A DNA stretch of 64,000 nucleotides from Chryseotalea sp. WA131a (GTDB lineage: Bacteria > Bacteroidota > Bacteroidia > Cytophagales > Cyclobacteriaceae), in assembly GCA_025370075.1 (NCBI GenBank), contig CP073016.1, positions 2,604,001-2,668,000 on the forward strand. Direction: 5' to 3'. Positions 17,118-25,949 of this stretch are shown here, piece by piece. Every line of letters starts with the position of its first letter. The first letter of the stretch is position 1. Both the position numbers and the translations under genes were made by a program. A model generated the notes under the pieces. It saw only the letters and a list, made by a program, of their open reading frames with translations. It made no database searches and was not told the DNA's origin.

Positions 17118-18689
17118 TTACTTACTAGAAAAATTCGTTAGCAGCTTTTTCGATTGTTCAACCCAGTCTTCCCCAGTTTCGGCTTTTACCTTCGGTGGAA
17201 TACCGATTTTTTCATATGGAAACCTGTTTCGAGTTCGCTGGGTGGCACTTTGCAATACAAAACCAGAAGGTGTATTAGTCAACCGAACATCTCCAAAAGC
17301 AATATAGCCTCCTGAGTTTTCTCCAAAAGTTAAAACTTTCTTACTGTTCATGGCGCTAAGTATTAGACCCTCCGCTGAGCTTGCTGTATTTCTATTATAT
17401 ACTACAATTATCTTTTCAGGATACTTATAGACTTTTTTTTGTTTGTAACTCGTGCTATTCACAAAAGGCCGCGCCCACCACGGAATAATTTCCTTAAAAG
17501 TCAAATACGTGCCCGCTTTTGCTTTTCGAATTTTTCGAAGCTTAATTTTAGAAAAGGCAATCGCTCCCCAGCCATATTCCTTTCTATTCCTTTTCATCTC
17601 GCTTAGGTATTCTTCATTTCTTTTGATGATCTCAGGTGAGCAATAATATTCCGTTACGCCATATTCATAAGGTTGTGTGTAAATATACTTTTCTAACAAT
17701 TCCCAGCATTGGTCACTCCCACCGCCATTATTACGGATGTCGATTATAAGATTAGGTCGCTTTGCAAAGATTGGTATAGCTTTTATTAGAGCTGAGTCAA
17801 TTTTTCTTTTCAGTGAACCATGAAAGCTTTTGATGTGAAGGTATGAAGTGCTGCTATCCAATACCTTAAATTGAAACCAATTTCCATCTGGTGGCAAGCT
17901 AAAGTCCTTTCTATCGGTCTTTTTAATTACCATTTCGACTGGGTATATCTTCTTTACATCTAAGATTCCAAAAACTGGATTGATGGCATCAACCGTTTTT
18001 ACTTCGATAGAGTGATTTCGCATGAACAATATTGTTTGAAACCCTGAAATGGATACTCGTTTAATTTCAAACTTAACTTGACCTGCATCCCACAACTGTG
18101 TTTTACTATTAGTGATATAGCCATAGTAATCCCTAAAATCTGATTGATTGTCTTTGACTACAGCTACTTGGTATACATCGTTTTCATAAATGCCCTCAAT
18201 TGGATCCAATGATAGCTCGAGGTATCTCCATGTTTTAATCGAATCATTGAGAATTCTTTCTCTACTCTTAAAAATAGAACTCTCTCTAAATTTGTTCACC
18301 TCTATTTCAGATTTCTCATCAACAGCTTTTGTGTCTTTGAAACGAATTTGTAAATGATTGTCTCGAAAGAAATTCAAATACTTCTTTAGCAAAAGAAAGC
18401 ATTGCGTTTCGGGCAGATTGTTGGTTGCCTGTCCATTAAGTTCATTCTTAAGCGAATTGTATGCATCGATATTCCTATCAGTCACATTGTCTTGAAATCC
18501 AGCATAATGATTTTCAAGGTAATTAGCTGTAAAGGCCAAATCTTTTTGGCACTCACAGGTAGCATTCTGTTGTGCTCCACAAAAAAGTGAGATAGCCAAT
18601 AATAAAACAGAAAAACCATATCGCACAGTATTTTTCAAATAGTTGATATTGTTAACAAAAGTAACCAACAAACGATAGCTACCAAACAC
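17118..18689 (-). CDS. Secreted S41-family peptidase
   Basis: A 523-residue protein with a signal segment (FSVLLLAISLFCGAQQ), perhaps starting a few codons later than 18689. The S41 core in the last third has NLIIDIRNNGGGSDQCWELL and NRNTASSAEGLILSAMNSK, where the serine in TASSAE is the nucleophile, then TFGENSGGYIAFGD. There is no PDZ domain. It belongs to the Bacteroidota group of secreted S41 proteins with unknown substrates. It converges with the amidohydrolase at 15491 and stands alone on its strand. Confidence 0.88.
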   Translation of the reverse strand: MFGSYRLLVTFVNNINYLKNTVRYGFSVLLLAISLFCGAQQNATCECQKDLAFTANYLENHYAGFQDNVTDRNIDAYNSLKNELNGQATNNLPETQCFLLLKKYLNFFRDNHLQIRFKDTKAVDEKSEIEVNKFRESSIFKSRERILNDSIKTWRYLELSLDPIEGIYENDVYQVAVVKDNQSDFRDYYGYITNSKTQLWDAGQVKFEIKRVSISGFQTILFMRNHSIEVKTVDAINPVFGILDVKKIYPVEMVIKKTDRKDFSLPPDGNWFQFKVLDSSTSYLHIKSFHGSLKRKIDSALIKAIPIFAKRPNLIIDIRNNGGGSDQCWELLEKYIYTQPYEYGVTEYYCSPEIIKRNEEYLSEMKRNRKEYGWGAIAFSKIKLRKIRKAKAGTYLTFKEIIPWWARPFVNSTSYKQKKVYKYPEKIIVVYNRNTASSAEGLILSAMNSKKVLTFGENSGGYIAFGDVRLTNTPSGFVLQSATQRTRNRFPYEKIGIPPKVKAETGEDWVEQSKKLLTNFSSK

Positions 18690-18791
18690 TTGTCAGCACA
18701 AACTTTTTCAAAGTTTCATTTCTGTTGTATAGAAGTTGTTTCATCATCGTGATTGTATTTAAAAGGTGATCATTTCATCTTTGTGAAGGCC

Positions 18792-18835
18792 GCCCCGTAC
18801 TGAAAATGTCAGCACGGGACGATTTTGTTTTAAGG
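18792..18835 (+). terminator. Hairpin with T-rich tail upstream of the leuC-like remnant
   Basis: CCCGTACTGA pairs with TCAGCACGGG (one mismatch) and is followed by a T-rich run (acgattttgtttt). It could be a terminator, or the attenuator of the former leu gene. Confidence 0.55.
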
Positions 18836-18869
18836 ATACGTGAGCGAACTAACGATTTTTGTAAAAGTG

Positions 18870-18989
18870 ATGAACGAAAATCCAAAAACAATTTTTGAAA
18901 AAATCTGGGACAGCCATGTGGTAAAACGTCACGGCCAGCAGTATGATGCCTTGATGCACGTTCGTCTCAATTTTTCGGTTGTTGGCTAA
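18870..18989 (+). pseudogene. leuC-like 5' fragment
   Basis: A 39-codon frame begins MNENPKTIFEKIWDSHVV, closely resembling the N-terminus of the isopropylmalate dehydratase large subunit (KTLFDKVWDAHVV pattern), then continues into unrelated sequence and stops. No iron-sulphur or active-site segment follows. I read it as the leftover start of a deleted leuC. The rest of the 18690-19104 gap holds nothing I can recognise. Confidence 0.5.
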
Positions 18990-19092
18990 AAAAAAAGCGA
19001 AAGAAAGATCGCCTGCACAATTCCCACAAAAATAAAGATAGCGAACAGGTCGATTTTATAAAACATTCATTGGGGCAGAAAGTGCAAAGTAA

Positions 19093-19100
19093 TATATTTG
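19093..19100 (+). promoter_or_regulatory. -7 box for the GNAT gene
   Basis: TATATTTG lies 4 bases before the ATG at 19105, and TTGG stands 19 bases upstream (19070-19073), close to the TTTG-N19-TAnnTTTG consensus. Confidence 0.55.
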
Positions 19101-19104
19101 AACT

Positions 19105-19623
19105 ATGTCATCACAAATTTCAACTGCAACATTGGCCGATGCAACTGCCATCAACCTACTCGTTAACTCCGCTTATCGCGGAGAAGATTCCAAACAAGGC
19201 TGGACTACCGAGGCGGATTTACTCGATGGCACTCGTATTGATGAGGTGGCCGTTGCAGAATTAATCAGCAAGTCGGACACAATAATCTTGAAGTACTCTG
19301 AAGAAGGTAAAATACTTGGTTGCGTGGAGTTGCGAAAGGAAAAAGGCAAGCTGTATTTGGGAATGTTGTCGGTAGCACCCAACACGCAAGGCAAAGGCAT
19401 TGGCAAGAAATTATTAGTGGCTGGGGAAAATCACGCAAAATTACTTGGAGTAGACACGATAATAATGACCGTGATTTCCGTTCGAAAAGAGTTAATCGAT
19501 TGGTACATGCGGCATGGCTACCAACTAACGGGCGAGCGAAAGCCTTTTGTGGTTCCCGATACGAGGTGGGGCATTCCGAAGCAAGAATTGGAGTTTGTGG
19601 TGCTGGAGAAAAAAATAAATTGA
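19105..19623 (+). CDS. GNAT-family N-acetyltransferase
   Basis: Acetyl-CoA-dependent acetyltransferase of 172 residues. The acetyl-CoA site is VAPNTQGKGIGKKLL near 92-106, preceded by the GCVELRKEKGKLYLGMLSV strands and followed by DWYMRHGYQLTGERKPF, a usual GNAT ending. The substrate cannot be told. It is monocistronic, with its own near-consensus promoter box. Confidence 0.88.
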   Translation: MSSQISTATLADATAINLLVNSAYRGEDSKQGWTTEADLLDGTRIDEVAVAELISKSDTIILKYSEEGKILGCVELRKEKGKLYLGMLSVAPNTQGKGIGKKLLVAGENHAKLLGVDTIIMTVISVRKELIDWYMRHGYQLTGERKPFVVPDTRWGIPKQELEFVVLEKKIN

Positions 19624-19695
19624 TTCAGTCTATCAAACTTCTTCATAAAAGTTTAATTCATTTAAGTACTTTTAAACACTAAATCAATATTTAAG

Positions 19696-21153
19696 ATGAA
19701 ATACCTTTCGATTGCCCTCACGCTATTGGTTTCGCTTTCAGGCATAGCCCAAAATTCTGATTTCCCGTCTGATTTCCTTTCCAAAGATTTCCATAAAGAC
19801 CGCAGAGAAAAGCTGCGCGAAAAGTTGCCACTCAATTCAGTGGCGGTATTTTTTGCCAACCCAGTGCGCAATCGTGCTAACGATGTAGACTACGTCTATC
19901 ACCAAGATCCTGACTTTTTCTACCTAACCGGCTACCGCGAACCCAACGCGGTGCTTTTTGTTTTTAAAGACAACCAAACCGCTAACAACGGAGTGGAGTA
20001 CAACGAAATTGTTTTTGTACAACCTCGCAACGAAATGCGCGAGATGTGGACAGGCAGGCGGTTGGGCGATAAAGGTGTGAAAGATGTATTGGGTTTTAAC
20101 CAAGCCTTTAACAACACCGATTTCAAAAAATACAATGTAAACTTTACGAAGTTCGACAAAGTATTGTTCTACGATTTCTTCAACGATGTGCGTGACGATG
20201 ACCGCGACAGTGCTGACATGTACGATTTACAAGCGCAGTTTAAAGCCAAGGTAAACTTCAATCAAAAAGACAAAACAACTTTAAGTGTAGAGCCGCTCAA
20301 AAACAACATCGATCTAAAAGGATTAGAGAGCATTATGGACGACCTGCGCGGAATAAAAACAAAAGAAGAAATCGAGCTAGTCAAACGTGCTGTCCAGATT
20401 TCATGTGCCGGCCAATTGGAGGTGATGAAGGCCATGAAGCCAGGCATGAGCGAGCGTGAGGTGCAAGGCATTCATGAATTTGTATTTAAAAAATACCAAG
20501 CCGAAGATTTGGGATATCCCTCCATTGTTGGTGCGGGGCACAACGGTTGTATTCTTCACTATATAGACAACTATAAACCCAACATCAGCAATAAAGAATT
20601 AATCTTAATGGACTTGGGTGCTGAGTTCCGCGGCTACACGGCCGATATTACACGCACTATTCCTGTGAACGGAAAATTCTCCCCTGAGCAAAAACAGATT
20701 TATGAATTGGTGTTGAAAGCACAAGAAGAAGCGATGAAAATTTGCAAGCCCGGCACCACCTTCCGCGATTTAACATTGGCCACCCGCAGAATCGTAAACC
20801 AAGGGTTGTTTGAATTGGGTATCATCAAAACAGTAGACGAACGCAATTTGTATTATCCTCACGGTTGCTGCCACCATATTGGGCTAGACGTACACGACAA
20901 AGGGACGTACGATAAACTCCAAGAAAATATGATTATCACCATTGAGCCAGGTATCTACATTCCCGAAGGTGCACCCTGCGATAAAAAATGGTGGGGCATT
21001 GCAGTACGAATAGAAGATGATTATTTGATTACCAAAGATGGCTACGATCATCTATCCATACTCGCACCCCGCACCGTAAAGGATATTGAAGCAGCTATGA
21101 AATTGCCCAGTCCGTTGGATAATTTTGTATTGCCGGAGTTAAATAAAAAGTAA
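19696..21153 (+). CDS. pepP: Secreted Xaa-Pro aminopeptidase (M24B)
   Basis: Removes N-terminal residues before proline. It has 485 residues with a cleavable signal peptide (MKYLSIALTLLVSLSGIAQ), so it acts in the periplasm or outside. An AMP_N domain (YHQDPDFFYLTGYREPNAV) precedes the pita-bread catalytic domain. The metal ligands are visible: two aspartates in LMDLGAEFRGYTADITRT, histidine in HHIGLDVHD, and glutamates in TIEPGIYIPEG and RIEDDYLIT. It is a single gene; the neighbours are unrelated. Confidence 0.93.
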   Translation: MKYLSIALTLLVSLSGIAQNSDFPSDFLSKDFHKDRREKLREKLPLNSVAVFFANPVRNRANDVDYVYHQDPDFFYLTGYREPNAVLFVFKDNQTANNGVEYNEIVFVQPRNEMREMWTGRRLGDKGVKDVLGFNQAFNNTDFKKYNVNFTKFDKVLFYDFFNDVRDDDRDSADMYDLQAQFKAKVNFNQKDKTTLSVEPLKNNIDLKGLESIMDDLRGIKTKEEIELVKRAVQISCAGQLEVMKAMKPGMSEREVQGIHEFVFKKYQAEDLGYPSIVGAGHNGCILHYIDNYKPNISNKELILMDLGAEFRGYTADITRTIPVNGKFSPEQKQIYELVLKAQEEAMKICKPGTTFRDLTLATRRIVNQGLFELGIIKTVDERNLYYPHGCCHHIGLDVHDKGTYDKLQENMIITIEPGIYIPEGAPCDKKWWGIAVRIEDDYLITKDGYDHLSILAPRTVKDIEAAMKLPSPLDNFVLPELNKK

Positions 21154-21371
21154 ATTTTAATCGACAAGGTTACACAGTAACCCAATGGAGCTTACAATCT
21201 ATTCTATTGGTGTATTGCTATTGCTGGTTATTGGTGAGCTTATTGGCTATTCATTTAGAAGTTTCAATCAAGTTTAAAATCAATGGAGCAACGAGCAAAA
21301 TCTATCAATGCAAATTTTTATACTGCCTTTGCTATCGAAAAAGGCATGGTGGTGCTAGTGGATCTGCCGCT

Positions 21372-22031
21372 TCACAAAATGCCATTACGCAATAGATAAG
21401 CAATCATTTCAGCACTGCTCTTTGTTTGTGTTTTTGCAAGCAGGTCTTTCTTATAAGCATCCACGGTGTTTTTAGACAGCTTTAATTGATCACCTATTTC
21501 TTTTGCCGAAAAACCTTGACTGATTAAAAGAGCAATTTCACGCTCGCGTATAGCCAAATGCGTGGTGGGGGGCTTTTTATTTGTAAACAACTTTTCTTTT
21601 AGGGCCAATTCTTCTGGAGAAAAAAATTGCTTTCCATTTAGCACCTGCGCCAAGCAATCATCTAATTTTGGTTTGCGCAGCGAAGCTTTTGATAAAAACC
21701 CCACAACACCAGCCATCAAAAATTCTGCGATGGTGGCTTCTTCATTATAACTGCTGATGCCCACCACTTTTATGGCGGGGTAATTTTTTTTCATTACTTT
21801 AACTAGGTCGATACCACTCCCTGGCGGAAGGCGCGCATCTACCAATGCAACAGAAAGGCTATACGCTTTGCAAATGGAAAGAGCTTGTTCTTCCGAGTAG
21901 GCTGCATACACGTGCATGGAAGGAGATTCCATTAATTGAACAATAGCATCACATATCATCGGATGGTCATCTACCACCATTGCCAACACCTTTTTGCCGC
22001 CCATAAAAATATTTTTCTCAAAATTACCCAT
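21372..22031 (-). CDS. LuxR-type response regulator
   Basis: A 219-residue two-domain regulator. The receiver domain has the acidic pair DDHPMI near 21, phospho-acceptor D65 in VALVDARLPPG, and GISSYNEEA. The LuxR/NarL HTH is at about 150-215 (LAIREREIALLISQGFSAK, LKLSKNTVDAYKKDLL). No histidine kinase is adjacent. It is divergent from the leader-peptide locus at 22151, with about 120 bases between, so it is a good candidate for that locus's regulator; this is inference from position. Confidence 0.9.
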   Translation of the reverse strand: MGNFEKNIFMGGKKVLAMVVDDHPMICDAIVQLMESPSMHVYAAYSEEQALSICKAYSLSVALVDARLPPGSGIDLVKVMKKNYPAIKVVGISSYNEEATIAEFLMAGVVGFLSKASLRKPKLDDCLAQVLNGKQFFSPEELALKEKLFTNKKPPTTHLAIREREIALLISQGFSAKEIGDQLKLSKNTVDAYKKDLLAKTQTKSSAEMIAYLLRNGIL

Positions 22032-22056
22032 TTATGGGGGGACTTTGGTATATTTA

Positions 22057-22150
22057 ATTGGTTGTTCTAAATGTTTTAATGCCTAAGTCGGCAGGCAAAA
22101 AAAAACAACCGTGCCAGACGGATTCTGGGAAAAACCAAAACAACACGATT
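22057..22150 (+). promoter_or_regulatory. Structured leader of peptide gene 1 (copy 1)
   Basis: This 94-base leader is shared with 23351-23441. It has an outer stem GGTTGTT/AACAACC, an inner TGCC/GGCA stem containing a CGGCAGGC core, and a second short hairpin CCAGA-CGGAT-TCTGG before the ATG. Its conserved distance to two related peptide starts suggests a duplicated promoter plus regulatory leader. Confidence 0.6.
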
Positions 22151-22294
22151 ATGAAAAAGCTAGAGGTTGAAAAAATGGAAGAGCTTAATGGGGGCTGGGC
22201 CTTAGTTTGCGATTTAAACTGGGGTTTGGAAGTAAGTTGGGGTGATTCTTTTTATGGATACTATTCAGTATCGAATTGCAAGTTCTATTTCTAA
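22151..22294 (+). CDS. Double-glycine leader peptide 1 (bacteriocin-like)
   Basis: A 47-residue peptide beginning MKKLEVEKMEELNGG, a textbook leader for cleavage by a C39 peptidase-containing ABC exporter. The predicted 32-residue core is rich in aromatic residues and glycine, has two cysteines, and ends in CKFYF. The ATG at 22151 is chosen because it starts the leader; longer upstream frames only read the structured leader. The leader is 9/15 identical to that of the peptide at 23442. Function (bacteriocin, pheromone or other secreted peptide) is unknown. Confidence 0.75.
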   Translation: MKKLEVEKMEELNGGWALVCDLNWGLEVSWGDSFYGYYSVSNCKFYF

Positions 22295-22350
22295 CCTAAT
22301 TTAAAGTGGCTTGGGCAAACTTAAATTGGTTTGTTCAAGCCTTTTTTTCT

Positions 22351-23082
22351 ATGAAAATTGAAATTGTTGGAATCATTTGTTTCAGTATCGCCAGAGTTGC
22401 TTTTTGTCAAGAAATTATCATTGACAGAAAACAAGATGTCGAAAATATTATCAATAGGGATTCATTGGGAAATCTTCTTACCTTAAAACAAGTTCATGAA
22501 TTACTTAAAACAGGTAAGTATATTTCCGTTCCTAGTTTGAATAGTTCAAGCCAGATTGAACGCATAATTCGGAAACCACGAAAGGAAGATGGAAATAGAT
22601 ACAAAACTTATGCTTATGACGATAAAATAATCTCTACAACTGGTCTTGATGCTAAGACTAAGCTTGGCCTAGGTGATTCGTTACCTCCCTTTAAAGTAAA
22701 CTGCAAAGCGGGTGCATTGAAGACGCTTGAAGAATTGAAAAATGAATTTTCATTGCTCATGATAAGAGATGAATCTCAAACTACGTGGAAGGGTTCTTCA
22801 CCTCACATTGAACTTTTGATTGATGATTATCCTAATGTGAACTACATCTTTTGCAATCATAATGAATCAAAAAAATTGGAATTCTATTTTTCAAGTAAAT
22901 TTCAGAGGGCTCATCAAAATATTTATACAGCTGATTTCGATATCTCAAAAAATTTTCAAGGGGCGCCTTGGTATGTTTTGATAAATAAAAAAAGAAGAAT
23001 TGAGATATTTATTCCGCCCTTGCCCAATGAAACAATTGCCATTCAGGCAATTAAAAAAATGCTTGATAGAACAAACCAATAG
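22351..23082 (+). CDS. Secreted thioredoxin-fold-like protein
   Basis: About 243 residues from ATG 22351, with a signal peptide ending near VAFCQ. The middle has a GDSLPPFKV motif typical of AhpC/TlpA-type thioredoxin-like proteins and a late strand pattern (PWYVLINKKRRIEIFIPPLP), but no CXXC pair is visible. It may be a non-redox thioredoxin-like domain. Its place between two leader peptides suggests a part in peptide maturation or immunity, as inference. AT content matches the peptide cluster. Confidence 0.55.
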   Translation: MKIEIVGIICFSIARVAFCQEIIIDRKQDVENIINRDSLGNLLTLKQVHELLKTGKYISVPSLNSSSQIERIIRKPRKEDGNRYKTYAYDDKIISTTGLDAKTKLGLGDSLPPFKVNCKAGALKTLEELKNEFSLLMIRDESQTTWKGSSPHIELLIDDYPNVNYIFCNHNESKKLEFYFSSKFQRAHQNIYTADFDISKNFQGAPWYVLINKKRRIEIFIPPLPNETIAIQAIKKMLDRTNQ

Positions 23083-23137
23083 TATATCGCTGGGGTTAAT
23101 CCATCGATGAGATTTCATCTGTTAATGGATTGAAGGG

Positions 23138-23431
23138 ATGCTTCAAAAAAAGCATGAGCAAAAATGGCTTTTACAAGCAATATTTCTTTTAATATATGCC
23201 TTCAAGTTGCTACTTACAACCCTTGCGTTTTCCACAGCATTTTTTGCATGGAATAAACCAATCGATTTTATACTACTTTTCAAAGCATGCATTTTGGCGG
23301 AGGGTATTTTTCTTTTTAAAATTGTTATCAAAATTATTTGGTTTTCCTTGATTGGTTGTTTTAAATGTTTTAATGCCTTAGCCGGCAGGCAGATTAAAAC
23401 AACCGCTCCAGACGGATTCTGGGAAAAATAA
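23138..23431 (+). CDS. Small two-to-three-helix membrane protein
   Basis: A 97-residue protein with hydrophobic helices at about 11-35, 42-62 and perhaps 63-75. No family is recognised. Its last about 27 codons (from about 23351) are read through the structured leader of the next peptide gene, so the natural C-terminus was probably elsewhere and the leader copy was inserted over it. It may be an immunity protein, judged only by size and place. Confidence 0.5.
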   Translation: MLQKKHEQKWLLQAIFLLIYAFKLLLTTLAFSTAFFAWNKPIDFILLFKACILAEGIFLFKIVIKIIWFSLIGCFKCFNALAGRQIKTTAPDGFWEK

Positions 23432-23441
23432 ATAAAATTTT
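23351..23441 (+). promoter_or_regulatory. Structured leader of peptide gene 2 (copy 2)
   Basis: Second copy of the leader at 22057. The outer stem is a perfect 11 bases here (GGTTGTTTTAA at 23354 with TTAAAACAACC at 23394), enclosing TGCCT/AGGCA and followed by CCAGA-CGGAT-TCTGG. It ends at the ATG of peptide 2. Confidence 0.6.
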
Positions 23442-23600
23442 ATGAAAAGTTTGAATGTTGAAAAAATGGAACAAATTGAAAGAGGTTGCGGCTGCTCTGG
23501 TGCAGGTATTTGCTGTGAACACTGGAATCTTGGCCGTTGGGGTGATTGGGCTGTTTGCTTTGGTTGCGATGGCACTTTCCAATACGCGGAGCCATGGTAG
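23442..23600 (+). CDS. Leader peptide 2 (cysteine-rich, bacteriocin-like)
   Basis: A 52-residue peptide whose first 15 residues (MKSLNVEKMEQIERG) match the leader of peptide 1 in length and at 9 of 15 positions; the cleavage site is RG instead of GG. The 37-residue core has six cysteines (positions 16, 18, 24, 25, 39, 42) and five tryptophans, suggesting disulfide or thioether links. It is followed after 78 bases by the ABC transporter genes. A longer overlapping frame at 23455 is a shadow. Confidence 0.7.
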   Translation: MKSLNVEKMEQIERGCGCSGAGICCEHWNLGRWGDWAVCFGCDGTFQYAEPW

Positions 23601-23678
23601 TACTGGTTATAGCAATAGTAATGTCTTTATAAGGTCATTACTATTGCTTAAACTGTATATTTGAACTTAACTAACTGA

Positions 23679-24377
23679 ATGATTCAAATTGATCACATAT
23701 CGTATGCATATAAAAAGACGGAAGTCCTCAAGAACGTTACATTTGATATTCCAAAAAAATCAATTTTTGGCCTTTTGGGAAAAAATGGGGCGGGGAAATC
23801 AACCCTTATTAAAATAATTCTAGGAATAATTATTCCTGACTCAGGAACTGTGAAAATAAATCAGCAACTTATTAACCAATTTAATAGGCTTCTCCTATCG
23901 CAAAAAATTGGCTCTTTAATTGAAAACGCCTCTTTATATGACTTCTTAAGCCCAATTGAAAATTTGGAATTAGCACGAAGAATTTACGGTACTGAAAAAG
24001 AGTACCTTAAGAAGTTGCTATCGGTTGTTGGTTTGGAAAACGTTTCGCGGGATAAGGTTAGTACTTTTTCGCTCGGTATGAGGCAAAGATTAGGTATCGC
24101 GCTCGCAATGATTGGTAAACCAGAGATTGTTATCCTGGATGAGCCTACTAATGGTCTTGATCCTAATGGCCTTAATGAGTTTCGGGAATTGATCCTTAAA
24201 TTAAACAAGGAAAATGATACTACATTTTTGATATCAAGTCATCACCTTTCTGAATTAGAAAAGATAGCAACACACGTAGGCATAATACACAATGGTACTG
24301 CGGTACACACTTCAGAGTTGAAGGGCACTTCGGCAGGAACTCTTGATAAAATATATTTTGATTTGGTAAAGGGATAA
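23679..24377 (+). CDS. ABC transporter ATP-binding protein (LanF/BcrA-like)
   Basis: A 232-residue ATPase with Walker A GKNGAGKST near 35, signature SLGMRQRLG near 127, and Walker B IVILDEPTNGLDPNG near 150. It is followed closely by two membrane subunits (spacing 6 and 5 bases), a LanFEG-like set. Such sets expel lantibiotics or related peptides and give self-immunity to producers. That role fits the two leader peptides just upstream but is inference. Confidence 0.9.
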   Translation: MIQIDHISYAYKKTEVLKNVTFDIPKKSIFGLLGKNGAGKSTLIKIILGIIIPDSGTVKINQQLINQFNRLLLSQKIGSLIENASLYDFLSPIENLELARRIYGTEKEYLKKLLSVVGLENVSRDKVSTFSLGMRQRLGIALAMIGKPEIVILDEPTNGLDPNGLNEFRELILKLNKENDTTFLISSHHLSELEKIATHVGIIHNGTAVHTSELKGTSAGTLDKIYFDLVKG

Positions 24378-24383
24378 ATTTAG

Positions 24384-25157
24384 ATGCTACTATTTATTGC
24401 TCTCAAAAATGAATTTACCAAGTGCGCTAAATCTCCCTTTTCATTTTTATTAATTTTTAGTTTGGCAGTCCCATCATTCATAGTATTTGCATTCATCTAC
24501 ATAATGCCGTATGACGAATTTCTCCAGCGCATTCAAAGCGCGGGTAATGATCCTAACCCGTATAACTATATTTATAAATGGTTTCAGATTCTTTTTAAAT
24601 TTCTTTTAGTGCCATACTATTCAATTTTTCTAGTCTGGTTTTTTGAAATTGAAAGGAAAGCAAAAGGATGGAAATTCCTTAACACACTACCTTTAAGGTT
24701 TTCCGATTTAATCTACTCAAAACTAATCCTAGTAATTTCCTATTTATTTTTATCCATATTAATTTCTGCGTTTTCCCTATTCCTTGTGAGTCTGGTTTTA
24801 GGGAATTTAAAAACGGATTGGCCTTTTTCTCACTATCAGATGTTTGATTTGAAAACTCTGTCTATAGTTTTCGGGGGAGTGTTTTTGCTATCAATTCCAT
24901 TGATAATTGTTTTATTTATGATTGTCCTATTAGTTGATAGCCCAGGCCTTATAATAATTGGGGCAATTTCAATAGGATCTATAATTATTCCCTATAACCC
25001 CTTTCAGTATTATAGCTATGGAGTTAAATCATATTGGTCTTTGCAATTAGGAACTGGTGTTGATCTAACTATTTACCTTCAATCAATAATAATTTCCCTT
25101 GTATTACTATTAGGTTTAAAATTCTACAATAATAAAATATATCAGGCCTTAAATTAG
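24384..25157 (+). CDS. ABC transporter permease, LanE/LanG-like (first)
   Basis: A 257-residue membrane protein with about six helices and the early pattern typical of ABC-2 permeases (ALKNEFTKCAKSPFSFLLIF; RKAKGWKFLNTLPLRFSDLIYSKL). Its length and arrangement match LanE/LanG immunity permeases. It begins 6 bases after the ATPase gene stop and is surely in the same operon. Confidence 0.8.
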   Translation: MLLFIALKNEFTKCAKSPFSFLLIFSLAVPSFIVFAFIYIMPYDEFLQRIQSAGNDPNPYNYIYKWFQILFKFLLVPYYSIFLVWFFEIERKAKGWKFLNTLPLRFSDLIYSKLILVISYLFLSILISAFSLFLVSLVLGNLKTDWPFSHYQMFDLKTLSIVFGGVFLLSIPLIIVLFMIVLLVDSPGLIIIGAISIGSIIIPYNPFQYYSYGVKSYWSLQLGTGVDLTIYLQSIIISLVLLLGLKFYNNKIYQALN

Positions 25158-25162
25158 TTCGC

Positions 25163-25948
25163 ATGAAGCTTCTTTGGTTAATACAGAATGATTTATTCAA
25201 AATCAGCAAGCAAAAGAAGTTCATTTACCTATTAATTTCAATTATTCTTTCTCTACTCCTATCATGGCTAATTCTTTCAAAAAAGTATGTTCTTCTTCAG
25301 TTTAGTAAAGCAGCTAATGAAAGCAATTTGTTTACGTCATTTTATGTTGGGAAATATCTATTTGTCTGTTCCATTGGATTGATTGGTTTAAACTTGGCCT
25401 TGGTTTTTTTATATCAACTGGAGAAGAAAAATAATACCTGGAAATACTTACTCACGTTACCTGTTCCTTACCATTTCCACATAATGTCGAAATTGTTTTC
25501 ATCCTTTGTGATAAACCTTATTGTTGTAATGGCTATCTTTTTAATTGCGGCATTGGAAGCATTAATACTTCCATTATCTGTAAATTCTACTGAGTACATG
25601 AGTGCACTTTTAGTGTTACTTTGTTTTATGTGTAAGTTTTTTCTTCTTTCTTTATCTGCGTCCGCCTTTCATTTAATGCTGCATTTTTTTAGTAGCAATC
25701 AAGCACTATTAATTTTAATAAGTGTAATTATGCCAATTGCCTGTCTATTTGACTTTTTGAGTTTTTTGCCTTACGGTTGGCCTAATGAAAATTTTTGGCT
25801 AAGTATTAAAGTTAAATATAATCATGGTATTTGGGGACCAATCGTTGGGGAATATGAGAAGTTAAGTATGCTTGTAGTTCTTGTAACTATTACTTTGGTC
25901 TATTATTTAAGGCATACGATCTTTGTGTACTCGAAATTCTACAAGTAA
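25163..25948 (+). CDS. ABC transporter permease, LanE/LanG-like (second)
   Basis: A 261-residue protein with about six membrane helices, similar in plan to its upstream neighbour: LLWLIQNDLFKISKQKKFIYLL at the start and KKNNTWKYLLTLPVPYHFHIMSKL in the middle. The shared (N/G)xWK(F/Y)L(L/N)TLP pattern shows the two permeases are paralogues. It starts 5 bases after the previous stop. Confidence 0.8.
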   Translation: MKLLWLIQNDLFKISKQKKFIYLLISIILSLLLSWLILSKKYVLLQFSKAANESNLFTSFYVGKYLFVCSIGLIGLNLALVFLYQLEKKNNTWKYLLTLPVPYHFHIMSKLFSSFVINLIVVMAIFLIAALEALILPLSVNSTEYMSALLVLLCFMCKFFLLSLSASAFHLMLHFFSSNQALLILISVIMPIACLFDFLSFLPYGWPNENFWLSIKVKYNHGIWGPIVGEYEKLSMLVVLVTITLVYYLRHTIFVYSKFYK

Positions 25949-25949
25949 T

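Noticed and set aside
21184..21399. Two tiny plus-strand frames of 30 and 38 codons before the LuxR gene end
   Set aside because: One hydrophobic segment and one featureless stretch, no conserved context; could be real but cannot be supported.
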